Below are positions 34,872 through 42,697 of a DNA stretch of 64,000 nucleotides, in pieces (within the stretch, counting starts at the first letter, position 1; each line of letters begins with the position of its first letter). The notes under the pieces are model-generated. The model worked only from the letters and a program-made list of their open reading frames with translations, was not told the origin of the DNA and searched no databases. The position numbers and the translations under genes were made by a program. This DNA comes from Hallerella sp963660435 (GTDB lineage: Bacteria; Fibrobacterota; Fibrobacteria; Fibrobacterales; Fibrobacteraceae): the NCBI GenBank assembly GCA_963660435.1, contig CAVKYI010000006.1, positions 1 to 64,000 on the forward strand, read 5' to 3'.

Positions 34872-37031
34872 CTATTTTTTCGCTTTTTTCCGAACTTTTT
34901 GTCTCCGCCATATACCCCCCCCCCCGTATTTGTAGCCGTAGGAATCAGTCCCGTCCGCGACAACGCGGTTCATGACAATCGCCCGGTTAGTCATGTTCGC
35001 CTTGTCGAAAAGCGAAAGCGAGTTCTGGATGTCTTCCATCGTATCCTTTCCGTATTGGACGACAAGAAGCGCAAAGTCCGCATAGCGACACGCGATTTGC
35101 GCATCGGCGACATAAAGAAGCGGAGCCGAATCGAGAATCACCAGGTCATAGCGTTCGCGCATTTCGGCCAGGAGACTTTCGAACGCCGAAGAGGAAATCA
35201 TTTCGGACGGAGACGGTACAAAGGACCCGGCCCCGAGCAGATCGATGTTCGAACCCTTCAAGTGATCGATAGCCTCGTCAAGCGAAATTCTCTTGAGAAG
35301 GAAGTCGGAGAGTCCCCTTTCGCGTCCGCGCGGAGAAAGCCTTCCCGCCCGAAAATCCAGATCGACGAGCAGGGTCTTTTTTCCGCTCAGCGCAAACAGC
35401 GCGGAGAGATTCTTCGCCACGAAGCTCTTTCCGGAATGGATGCGGCATCCCGAAACCAGGACTATCCGCTTTTCGTCGGAAAGCGAGAATTCAAGGGATG
35501 TTCGAAGCGTGCGGAGCGCTTCGCATGCGAAATCGTCGCCGTTTTCTTCGACCAGGGAGAATTCCTTCTGCCGCTTGGAAGCCTTTGTTTCCGGAATCTT
35601 CGCATACACCGAAACGCCTGTCTGGCCTTCCACTTCGCGCGAGGAGCGTACCCCGCGGTTGAAGACCAGACGGAAGAGGAAGACAAGAGCCGCTCCAAGA
35701 ACAAAGCCCCCGGCAACTCCCCCGAGAAGGATGACTTTCTTCTTTGGCTTTACGGGATTGATTTCGACTCTTGCGCGATCCACGATGCGGGCGTTTCCGA
35801 CTTCTCCCGCCTGCACGACGCGAAGCTGCTGGATATTGTTCAGCATGTTCGTGTAGATGGAACTGTTGACTTCGACATCCCCCTGCAGCCGTAGAATTTC
35901 CTGCTGCTTGTAGGGCAAGTCCTTTGTCTCTTCGCCGAGTTTCGCCATTTCCTTCCTTATCTGCGATTCCTGCCTTTTCAGGGCGATTACGCTTGGATGG
36001 TCTTCCTTGAAAAGCCGGGCGGCTTCCTGCTGTTTCTGGACAAGTTCGAGACGCCGTTTTTCAAGTTCCATGCGCTTTTCGAGAGCCGAACGAGCCTCCC
36101 CGTTCAAGTCGATAGAGCCTTCCTTCTGTCGATACAGCGAAAGAATCTGTTCCGCGGAATCCAGCTTCGCCTTCACTTCGGGAAGCTGCTTTTCGAGGAA
36201 CTTGAGCGTCTTTGTCGCCTCTTCGCTGCGGGCTTCGACATTCTGGCGCACGTAAGTGTCCGCGACGGAATTCAGGATTTGGGCGGCCCTGTCCGCATAG
36301 CGATGGCTTATCCGCATCTGGATTACGCCCGTCTTTTTTCCCTGTTCGGCGACTTCCAGGTCCGTCCGAAGCCTGTCGAGCGCATCGCGCGCATCGCTCT
36401 CCCCGAGAAGGAACTTTTCCGATGGGGACGCCTGCATGGAAAGAATGCAGACCGCAAGCGTATCGTCGAAGAGAGGAATCCGATAGGTGTCCCCCACCCG
36501 GCCGTCGAGATAGACCTTTCCGCCGCTTCCGACTATCTGGAAAACGCTGTCGGAAAGCGCGGAGTCAGGAGACGCCACCAGAAAGAACCTCGCCCTTTCA
36601 TCGAACCGCGGAAGATGCAAGAGCCCGACATCGACACGGCCCTCCGTGTGGAGCAGTCGCGGGAGGAACGCAACCGGCGTAGCGGAAAAGGAAAGGCGTT
36701 CCTTTGACACGACTTCGTCCAGGACGCGACGACTTTGAATCAGCTGAATTTCCGCATCCGACGGAGAGGCTCCATCGAGCAGCGCGCCCATGTCACCCAA
36801 GGCGATTCCGAGAGAGGAGCCGTTTAGATCGACCTGCAAAAGGGCGTCGCTCGCATAGGATGGGCGGATGTAGTTCGCGACAAAGGCCCCGCAAAGCGTA
36901 CCGGCGACGACAAAGGCCAAAAGGACCGGCCACTTGGCCAAAAGAATCCCGAGAAGTTCCAGGATGTCGATTTCGTCGTCATCCAACGGTTGAAATTCGG
37001 CGGCATTTTGATTTCGCAAGTTTTTCTGCAT
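34872..37031 (-). CDS. Wzc-like polysaccharide co-polymerase and tyrosine kinase
   Basis: Controls chain length and export of surface polysaccharide. 719 residues: Wzz domain with a transmembrane segment near 33-52 (VLLAFVVAGTLCGAFVA), long coiled-coil helices (about 250-390, KTLKFLEKQLPEVKAKLDSAEQ), a second membrane segment (VILLGGVAGGFVLGAALVFLF), then a BY-kinase domain with Walker A SGCRIHSGKS, Walker A' LLVDLDFR and Walker B LVILDSAP. The tail reads DSYGYKYGGGGIW followed by a basic end, with only three Tyr, a short tyrosine cluster. An 11-G run encodes the GGGG. The Wzc partner Wza is not seen. Glycosyltransferases lie 25 kb away. Confidence 0.85.
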   Translation of the reverse strand: MQKNLRNQNAAEFQPLDDDEIDILELLGILLAKWPVLLAFVVAGTLCGAFVANYIRPSYASDALLQVDLNGSSLGIALGDMGALLDGASPSDAEIQLIQSRRVLDEVVSKERLSFSATPVAFLPRLLHTEGRVDVGLLHLPRFDERARFFLVASPDSALSDSVFQIVGSGGKVYLDGRVGDTYRIPLFDDTLAVCILSMQASPSEKFLLGESDARDALDRLRTDLEVAEQGKKTGVIQMRISHRYADRAAQILNSVADTYVRQNVEARSEEATKTLKFLEKQLPEVKAKLDSAEQILSLYRQKEGSIDLNGEARSALEKRMELEKRRLELVQKQQEAARLFKEDHPSVIALKRQESQIRKEMAKLGEETKDLPYKQQEILRLQGDVEVNSSIYTNMLNNIQQLRVVQAGEVGNARIVDRARVEINPVKPKKKVILLGGVAGGFVLGAALVFLFRLVFNRGVRSSREVEGQTGVSVYAKIPETKASKRQKEFSLVEENGDDFACEALRTLRTSLEFSLSDEKRIVLVSGCRIHSGKSFVAKNLSALFALSGKKTLLVDLDFRAGRLSPRGRERGLSDFLLKRISLDEAIDHLKGSNIDLLGAGSFVPSPSEMISSSAFESLLAEMRERYDLVILDSAPLLYVADAQIACRYADFALLVVQYGKDTMEDIQNSLSLFDKANMTNRAIVMNRVVADGTDSYGYKYGGGGIWRRQKVRKKAKK
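34915..34925 (-). repeat. G11 homopolymer inside the kinase gene
   Basis: Eleven C on the plus strand (G on the coding strand) encode Gly-Gly-Gly-Gly just after the C-terminal Tyr residues. Such tracts are prone to slippage. Confidence 0.9.
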
Positions 37032-37081
37032 ACATAAAATAGTAGAAAATTTTGAAGACTTTCAAGAGGTGAACAGCAAAT

Positions 37082-37118
37082 AAAAAAAGGCTCCCCGGAA
37101 GCCGGAGAGTCCCTTGGC
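37082..37118 (-). terminator. Terminator after glyA
   Basis: On the minus strand CTCTCCGG pairs with CCGGGGAG (one G-U) in a GC-rich hairpin, followed by CC and TTTTTTTA. Confidence 0.75.
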
Positions 37119-37152
37119 GCGTGAAGTTTCCCCTGTCGCGGGAAATCAGGCG

Positions 37153-38388
37153 CTACTTGTAAAGAGGATGCTTCTTGCAGAGCGCGACGATTTCTTCGCG
37201 GATAGCCTTCAACGCGGCATCGTCGTTCCGGGATAGCACCGTGCGGTCGATGATTCGCGCCACTTCGCGGGAATCTTCCTCGTCAAAGCCGCGGGTCGTT
37301 ATCGCCGGGGTTCCGAGACGAAGTCCGGACGGATCGAACGGTTTCCGCGGATCGAACGGAATCGTGGAGCGGCTCGTCGAGATGCCCACCTTTTCGAGCG
37401 CGATTTCGGCTTCCTTGCCGGAAACGCCCTTCGATGTCATATCGACCACCATCAGATGGTTGTCCGTTCCGTCGCCGATGATCTTGTAGCCGAGCTTCAT
37501 CAACTCGTCCGCCATCGCCTGCGCATTCTTGATGACATTCTTCGCATAGACCTGGAATTCCGGCTTGAGCGCCTCGCCAAAGGCCACGGCCTTGCCCGCA
37601 TTGATATGATCGTGAGGTCCGCCCTGCATACCCGGGAAGATTCCCTTGTCGATAGCCTTCGCGAACTTTTCCTTGCACATGATGATTGCGCCGCGAGGAC
37701 CGCGAAGCGTCTTGTGAGTAGTAGTCGTCACGATATCGAAAAGAGGAACCGGGCTTTCGATCTGTTTTCCCGCGACAAGACCCGCGATGTGCGAAATATC
37801 CGCCATGGTGATGGCTCCGACTTCGTCCGCGATTTCCTTGAAGCGCTTCCAGTCGAGGTTTCGGCTATAGGCGGAGAAACCGGCGAGAATCATTTTCGGC
37901 TTTTCGCGCAGGGCGATTTCGCGAACCTTGTCCATGTCGATACGGCCCGTTTCCTTCTCCACTTCGTACTGGACAAAGTTGTAGAGAATTCCGGAGAAAT
38001 TGACCGGATGGCCGTGGGAAAGGTGTCCACCGTGGTCGAGCTTTAGACCGAGAACCTTGTCGCCCGGTTTCAGAACGGCGAGATAGACCGCGGCGTTTGC
38101 CGGCGAACCGGAAAGCGGCTGGATGTTCACATGTTCACAACCGAAGAGTTCCTTGCAGCGGTCGATGGCGAGCTGTTCAATTTTGTCGATGACCTGATTT
38201 CCGCCGTAGTAACGCTTGCCGACATAGCCTTCGCTGTACTTGTTGGTAAGGACGGAACCCATCGCTTCCATCACCGCCTTGGAAGTGTAGTTTTCGGACG
38301 CAATCAGCTCGATGCCGTATTCCTGGCGTTCCGCTTCTTCCTGGATGAGGCTATAGATTTCGGGGTCTTCTTGCTTCAAAGTCATCAT
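37153..38388 (-). CDS. glyA: Serine hydroxymethyltransferase
   Basis: PLP enzyme that interconverts serine and glycine and feeds one-carbon units to folate. 411 residues; a normal length. Marks: IELIASENYTSKAVMEAMGSVLTNKYSEGYVGKRYYGG, HVNIQPLSGSPANAAVY, KLDHGGHLSHG, and TTTTHKTLRGPRGAIIM with the Schiff-base Lys. The frame shows MM at the start; either is possible. A TAnnTTTG box at 38417-38424 lies 28 nt upstream and a terminator follows. Confidence 0.96.
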   Translation of the reverse strand: MMTLKQEDPEIYSLIQEEAERQEYGIELIASENYTSKAVMEAMGSVLTNKYSEGYVGKRYYGGNQVIDKIEQLAIDRCKELFGCEHVNIQPLSGSPANAAVYLAVLKPGDKVLGLKLDHGGHLSHGHPVNFSGILYNFVQYEVEKETGRIDMDKVREIALREKPKMILAGFSAYSRNLDWKRFKEIADEVGAITMADISHIAGLVAGKQIESPVPLFDIVTTTTHKTLRGPRGAIIMCKEKFAKAIDKGIFPGMQGGPHDHINAGKAVAFGEALKPEFQVYAKNVIKNAQAMADELMKLGYKIIGDGTDNHLMVVDMTSKGVSGKEAEIALEKVGISTSRSTIPFDPRKPFDPSGLRLGTPAITTRGFDEEDSREVARIIDRTVLSRNDDAALKAIREEIVALCKKHPLYK

Positions 38389-38416
38389 AGTTGTGAACTC
38401 CTTGAAAAGGGTTTCC

Positions 38417-38424
38417 CAAATATA
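38417..38424 (-). promoter_or_regulatory. glyA: TAnnTTTG promoter box for glyA
   Basis: Minus strand TATATTTG, an exact match, 28 nt before the ATG. Confidence 0.6.
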
Positions 38425-38590
38425 GTCAGAAATCGGGAGCCCGCGGTTCGTCGAGAGCGGAGCGAGTAGTCAAAACTTGGATTTTGGGTTGAGCGTGAAG
38501 CGTGGAATGTAGAGAGTTGATAGTAGGTAGTAGATAGTTCGTTAAGCGATCTGTAAAGGCTTGTACGATAAACGGTCATCCTGGCTTTTT

Positions 38591-38814
38591 CGTCATCCTG
38601 GAGCGGAGCAACGCGGAGCGATAGGATCCATAGCCAAGAGCATAGAACTTGGAACTTAGATCTTAGATTCTAGAATCGCATACATCTAGGCTTAAAAGTA
38701 AAGCGGACCGCTTTGCTTTTCTAAGCTCCAAGATCTCCTAACTAAGCTCTGAACTGCGGGTTGGATTCTACCTGCCCGCGGCAGACAGGTCGAGGCTTCG
38801 CCTCTCCAGAATGA
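38591..38814. repeat. Intergenic repeat unit 1 (GTCATCCTGGAGCG ... CCAGAATGAC)
   Basis: Starts CGTCATCCTGGAGCGGAGCA, has GATAGGATCCAT, and ends with TTGGATTCTACC and CTCCAGAATGAC, so its ends are imperfect inverted repeats. Unit 2 at 38862-38959 shares both ends. The whole gene-free stretch 38389-39080 (692 bp) holds these repeats and simple low-complexity DNA; no coding region was found. Confidence 0.65.
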
Positions 38815-38861
38815 CGCCGGGCGGTGAAGGTTCGTTACGTTGAACGGCTGTTTCGTTACAT

Positions 38862-38959
38862 CGTCATCCTGGAGCGTAGCACCGCGAAGCGATAGGATCC
38901 ATTTTAGCAGAAACGCTCGGAATGGATTCTATCAGGGCCTTTGGCCCTTCCAGAATGAC
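38862..38959. repeat. Intergenic repeat unit 2
   Basis: Begins CGTCATCCTGGAGCGTAGCA, continues with GCGATAGGATCCAT and ends with TGGATTCTATC and CCAGAATGAC, the same frame as unit 1 but with a much shorter interior. Confidence 0.65.
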
Positions 38960-38996
38960 CTCTAAAAAAAGCGTGGCCGTGGGGGTGGATGCAAGG

Positions 38997-39040
38997 TAGG
39001 GGGACCTTGGCCTTCGCAACTCGGAAAGGTCCCCCCCCCC
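38997..39040 (-). terminator. Hairpin with C10 tract after the CE12 gene
   Basis: AGGGGGACCTT at 38997-39007 pairs with AAGGTCCCCC at 39026-39035, which runs into ten C at 39031-39040. It lies about 40 nt past the stop of the esterase and may terminate transcription, although no T run follows directly. Confidence 0.4.
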
Positions 39041-39080
39041 GCCGGCAGGCGGAACAGGTCACTAGGCGACAAAAGCCCTC

Positions 39081-40838
39081 TCAAAAATAGACGCCTTTCG
39101 AAAGATTTCCTTTTCGCCCTGCAGAACGACACGTCCCGGAAACATCGTAAAGACAGGACGCCTTTTTTCGAATGGCTCCACCCGCCTTGCGTGAAAACTT
39201 TTTCGCGATAGCTGTCGGAATTTCCGCGGGGTAACAACCTTCGCGGTAGATTCCCGCAATGTCGAAGGCTATCATGTCGATGTTCGGACCGCCATCAGAC
39301 GTCAAGGATTCCATCTTGAAATCGAACGGTAGCGCATCGATCCAGACATTTTCGACAAGTGCCGTATCCCAGGCGTCCCAGCTTCCCGTCGGAGGGAAAT
39401 CCACTTCGTAGCTTCCCGCATCGACAGTCACCTTCATCGGGCGAGAAGCCGTTCCGCCGTTCGCGTAGCGGACAAGAAGCCTTGCGTTCGACGCGGACTG
39501 GTCTGCGACAAGACGCCAGACGGCAACGCTCGCCAAATCGTTCGCGATGTTGAAAAATCCCTGTCCGGAAAATCCTGAATGGTTTTCGTCGGTCGTTCCG
39601 GCTCCGTCATCGGGAAACGCCATGTCGATGGGAGACTTCCAGTCGGCATCCGCCGGGATGTCGGAACACACGGCAGAAGAACCGCTCGACGAGAGTTCCC
39701 CGCTTGAACTCGGCGCGATTTGCGACGAAGACGATGAAGATTCCACGGAACTCGACGAAACAGTTTCCTCGGATCCGTGCGAAACGGGCACACACGCGCT
39801 CCCACCTTCGAAAATCGCCGTATAGGTTACATTCCTGTAAAGCGTCGTCGTCCCGTAAAAATTGGAATCCGTCGAAACGGAACGGCAATCGTCATCGGCC
39901 CAGTATTGGAAGGCCTTGCCAAAGCTCCCGGGACTCACGTGAAGCGCAAGCGGCGCACCACCCGGAAGCCCTTGCGAGTGGGAAACTATTCCGCTTGCCG
40001 ACGAAAGGTTCGTTTTCACCGTCTGCGTGTAGCGTATCTTCGCCGCGGAAAGCAATTTCACGAGAGCGGCCCGGGAATCGTCCGAAAGATAGGCCGCCGA
40101 AACTTCGTCCGAAAGTTCGTCGAGAATCCACTCCGCGTGGGCAAGCGATCCGGATTCCTGGAAATGCGTCGTTCCGTCATTCGTCACGCCGTCCGGATAG
40201 TTTGGGTATTCTCCCGGCAAGAAATACTTGAAGATATAGCGAGAAATATAGGCTGCGCTCTGGTTTCTTGCGAATTCATAGGACTTGAGGTTCAAATCGA
40301 CAAAGGGAATTCCGTATTCCTTGGCAAGCGATTCCATCAGCTCCCGCACATTGTATTCCGATTTCGTCGAATATGTCGAAGAGAACACGTTCCGCGGGTA
40401 GGTGTTCATCATCATCGGGGAAACGAGGACAGGCGTAGCGCCCCAGCCTTTCGCCTTGTCGATATACTGTTTCAGGTAATAGGCCAGGGAATCGAAAGGA
40501 ACTTCGCGCGACTTGCTTCCGAAGTAACGGTCATTGTGCCCGAACTGGATAAAGAGGAAGTCCCCCTTCTGCACCTTTCCGTCGAGAGCGTCGAGACGAC
40601 CTTCCTGGATGAAGGTCTTGGAACTTCTACCGCCTATCGCCGCATTGTAAATCGCTACGCGGGATGCGTCAAAGAAGCTTCCGATAACCTGTCCCCAGCC
40701 CGTTTGCGGATAGACGCTCGTCTTGTAATTCGTCACCGTGGAATCTCCCACGATGTAAACGGTAAAAGATGTCGTATCGCCAACGGTAAGAGCCGAAAGG
40801 GCGAAAAAAAGAACAAGCGAAAGGAAAACTCTTTTCAT
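39081..40838 (-). CDS. Rhamnogalacturonan acetylesterase (CE12) with CBM35-like module
   Basis: Removes acetyl groups from rhamnogalacturonan in pectin. 585 residues: signal peptide (MKRVFLSLVLFFALSALTVG), SGNH hydrolase with G31-DSTV, GGRSSKTF, IQFGHND and the His in THFQESG, which are the CE12 blocks. After a Ser-rich linker (about residues 355-390) comes a carbohydrate-binding module like CBM35 (GFSGQGFFNIAND...RYANGGTASRPMKV...FPPTGSWDAWDTA...SDGGPNIDMIAFDI). The end is a basic tail (KKFSRKAGGAIRKKAS, LYDVSGT, GVYF), similar to the basic terminal domain known from Fibrobacter. Second esterase and a PL11 lyase lie directly upstream on the same strand. Confidence 0.85.
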   Translation of the reverse strand: MKRVFLSLVLFFALSALTVGDTTSFTVYIVGDSTVTNYKTSVYPQTGWGQVIGSFFDASRVAIYNAAIGGRSSKTFIQEGRLDALDGKVQKGDFLFIQFGHNDRYFGSKSREVPFDSLAYYLKQYIDKAKGWGATPVLVSPMMMNTYPRNVFSSTYSTKSEYNVRELMESLAKEYGIPFVDLNLKSYEFARNQSAAYISRYIFKYFLPGEYPNYPDGVTNDGTTHFQESGSLAHAEWILDELSDEVSAAYLSDDSRAALVKLLSAAKIRYTQTVKTNLSSASGIVSHSQGLPGGAPLALHVSPGSFGKAFQYWADDDCRSVSTDSNFYGTTTLYRNVTYTAIFEGGSACVPVSHGSEETVSSSSVESSSSSSQIAPSSSGELSSSGSSAVCSDIPADADWKSPIDMAFPDDGAGTTDENHSGFSGQGFFNIANDLASVAVWRLVADQSASNARLLVRYANGGTASRPMKVTVDAGSYEVDFPPTGSWDAWDTALVENVWIDALPFDFKMESLTSDGGPNIDMIAFDIAGIYREGCYPAEIPTAIAKKFSRKAGGAIRKKASCLYDVSGTCRSAGRKGNLSKGVYF

Positions 40839-40847
40839 GAAGACCTC

Positions 40848-42686
40848 CTATCGGGTAACTGCCCACATTGCATCTGCCGAAGCGTTTCCGGAAAATACCC
40901 GAATGCGGTAGATTCCCGGTGACAGACGCATTCCGGCAAAGAGTTCCGCGCTCCCGCGCACGGCAAGGATTCTTTCGCGAGCTAGCATCCGGCCCGACAT
41001 GTCGAAAAGCTTCGCCTCCACCATCCCGGGTCTTTCTAGCTGCAAACGGTTTCCCGTTAGCGACAATCCGCCATTCGGGAAAATCTCCGAGAGCGCGGTC
41101 GAGGAATCGTTTCCTTCCGTCTCTTCGCCAGGCAGTTCCCTTTCCAAAGAGGCACGTTCGACCCCCGGGACGCTAAAGCCAAAAACGTCGATATTCGGCC
41201 CGCCGTCTTCCGTAAGAGAAATCAGGCGCATCGTTTCCTCTCCCAAGGGCAAATCGACGTTCACCCAGGCGGTATCCCACGTTGTCCAGCTTCCCGTCGG
41301 AGGAAAATCCACGGGATAGTCATGATCGAGATAGACGTTCAGCTTTCGAGAAGCGGCTCCGCCATTCGCATAGACGATTCCAAGCGTTGCGCGCCCCGCA
41401 GACGGAAAGACCATCCTGTAGTCCGCGAACGTAGAAAGCGCATTGGCGAAATTCCAGTATCCCGCACCCGAAAATCCCGCATTCGAAGATTCCGTCCAGC
41501 CCGCGTCAAAGGAATCCGGAAGAGAAGCGTCAAGCCATTTCCTGACATTCTTCTCATAGACGACCGTCGTGTCGATTTCCACGCCGCCTGTCGGGTCCAC
41601 GTCGGCGAGAACCTTCGGGGTCCCTGTCGGAAACGTCGAAAGAGCCGCACCGTTTCCCGTGTAAAGCTCCGCTGTTCCGCCCTCGTAAACCGCAGTGTAT
41701 TGCGTCGAAGCGGAAAGCATCGCAAATGTGCAGACATGTTCGGACTGTACAGTCGATTGTGCGTTCCCCACCTTCCTGCCGTTTCCGTCATACCATCCCA
41801 GGAATTTTTTCCCGGCCTTCGGCGTCGTCTTGAGCGTAACGGGAATTCCCGCCGGATAGTAGCTCGAAACGGTCGTTGCGGAGTCCGAACCTTCTGGCGA
41901 TACTTTCACTTTCAGGGAATACATCGGGGCGAGACTTTTCGCTAGATTCCGAACCTTCTCGTCGGAATGGATGCGCATCTGCTCGGTAAGGATCCGCCCA
42001 AAGACAATCGCCCCGTTCTGCTGCAAGTGCAGATTGTCGCTGTTGCCGTTTCCGTAATTCGAATATTCGCCCGCATCGAGATACATGTTCACGTAATGCA
42101 GCGCATAGAACTGCCCCACAGAAAGCAGGTAGTTTCGCGAAAGCGTATCCATGTCTATCAGGGGAACATCCAGCGACGCGGCAATTTCCCTAGCGCGGAT
42201 CGGATAGCCGTGATAGGATTCGTAGATGGAATCGGCGACGGAAATGGCGCTAGACGAAAAGCGGAAATCGCTCCGGCGCACGGGATTCACGATGATGGGC
42301 GTCGCCCCCTTCGCAAGAGCCTCGTTCGCCATGGCGGTCGTCGCCGTCACGAAGTCCGCTTCGGAGCTTTTCGCCCGATCGTTGATTCCAAACTGGATAA
42401 CCACGAAATCCCCGGACTTGAGGCTAGAAAGAACGCCTGGCCAGTTATTCGTGTAGTACCCCATCGCGTAAGTTCCGCCTGCGCCTCGGTTCACGACGCT
42501 CACCGCATCGGAATTCCAGAAATATCCGAATTCCTGGCCGATACCGCGTTTCGGGTAGTAACCTTCGTTCCAATCCTGCATCGTCGAATCGCCGCAGAGA
42601 TAGATCGTCACCTTCGCAAATAGCGTCGAGGATAACAGAATGGACCAGAGGGCAATCAGGAATGCCCCGCGTTCAAGCTTTTTCAT
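40848..42686 (-). CDS. CE12-like acetylesterase with CBM35-like module and sorting domain
   Basis: A second SGNH esterase, 612 residues, only 9 nt from its neighbour. Signal peptide, then CGDSTMQDW, RGAGGTYAMGY, VIQFGINDR (Asn-Asp as in the SGNH block III) and DNLHLQQNG with the catalytic His. A middle domain (LKVKVSPEGSDSATTVSSYYPAGIPVTLK...GWYDGNG) resembles the small beta repeats of InlB type. The CBM35-like module (GYWNFANALSTFADYRMVF...YANGGAASRKLNV...FPPTGSWTTWDTAW...EDGGPNIDVFGF) follows, then a type IX sorting domain (AKLFDMSGRMLARER...PGIYRIRVFSG). Divergent from the first enzyme, so specificity may differ. Confidence 0.82.
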   Translation of the reverse strand: MKKLERGAFLIALWSILLSSTLFAKVTIYLCGDSTMQDWNEGYYPKRGIGQEFGYFWNSDAVSVVNRGAGGTYAMGYYTNNWPGVLSSLKSGDFVVIQFGINDRAKSSEADFVTATTAMANEALAKGATPIIVNPVRRSDFRFSSSAISVADSIYESYHGYPIRAREIAASLDVPLIDMDTLSRNYLLSVGQFYALHYVNMYLDAGEYSNYGNGNSDNLHLQQNGAIVFGRILTEQMRIHSDEKVRNLAKSLAPMYSLKVKVSPEGSDSATTVSSYYPAGIPVTLKTTPKAGKKFLGWYDGNGRKVGNAQSTVQSEHVCTFAMLSASTQYTAVYEGGTAELYTGNGAALSTFPTGTPKVLADVDPTGGVEIDTTVVYEKNVRKWLDASLPDSFDAGWTESSNAGFSGAGYWNFANALSTFADYRMVFPSAGRATLGIVYANGGAASRKLNVYLDHDYPVDFPPTGSWTTWDTAWVNVDLPLGEETMRLISLTEDGGPNIDVFGFSVPGVERASLERELPGEETEGNDSSTALSEIFPNGGLSLTGNRLQLERPGMVEAKLFDMSGRMLARERILAVRGSAELFAGMRLSPGIYRIRVFSGNASADAMWAVTR

Positions 42687-42697
42687 GTGAACCTCGA

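Noticed and set aside
38962..39237. A 91-codon minus-strand frame over the end of the CE12 gene
   Set aside because: It is a shifted reading of the CE12 3' end running into repeats and the C tract; composition is not protein-like.
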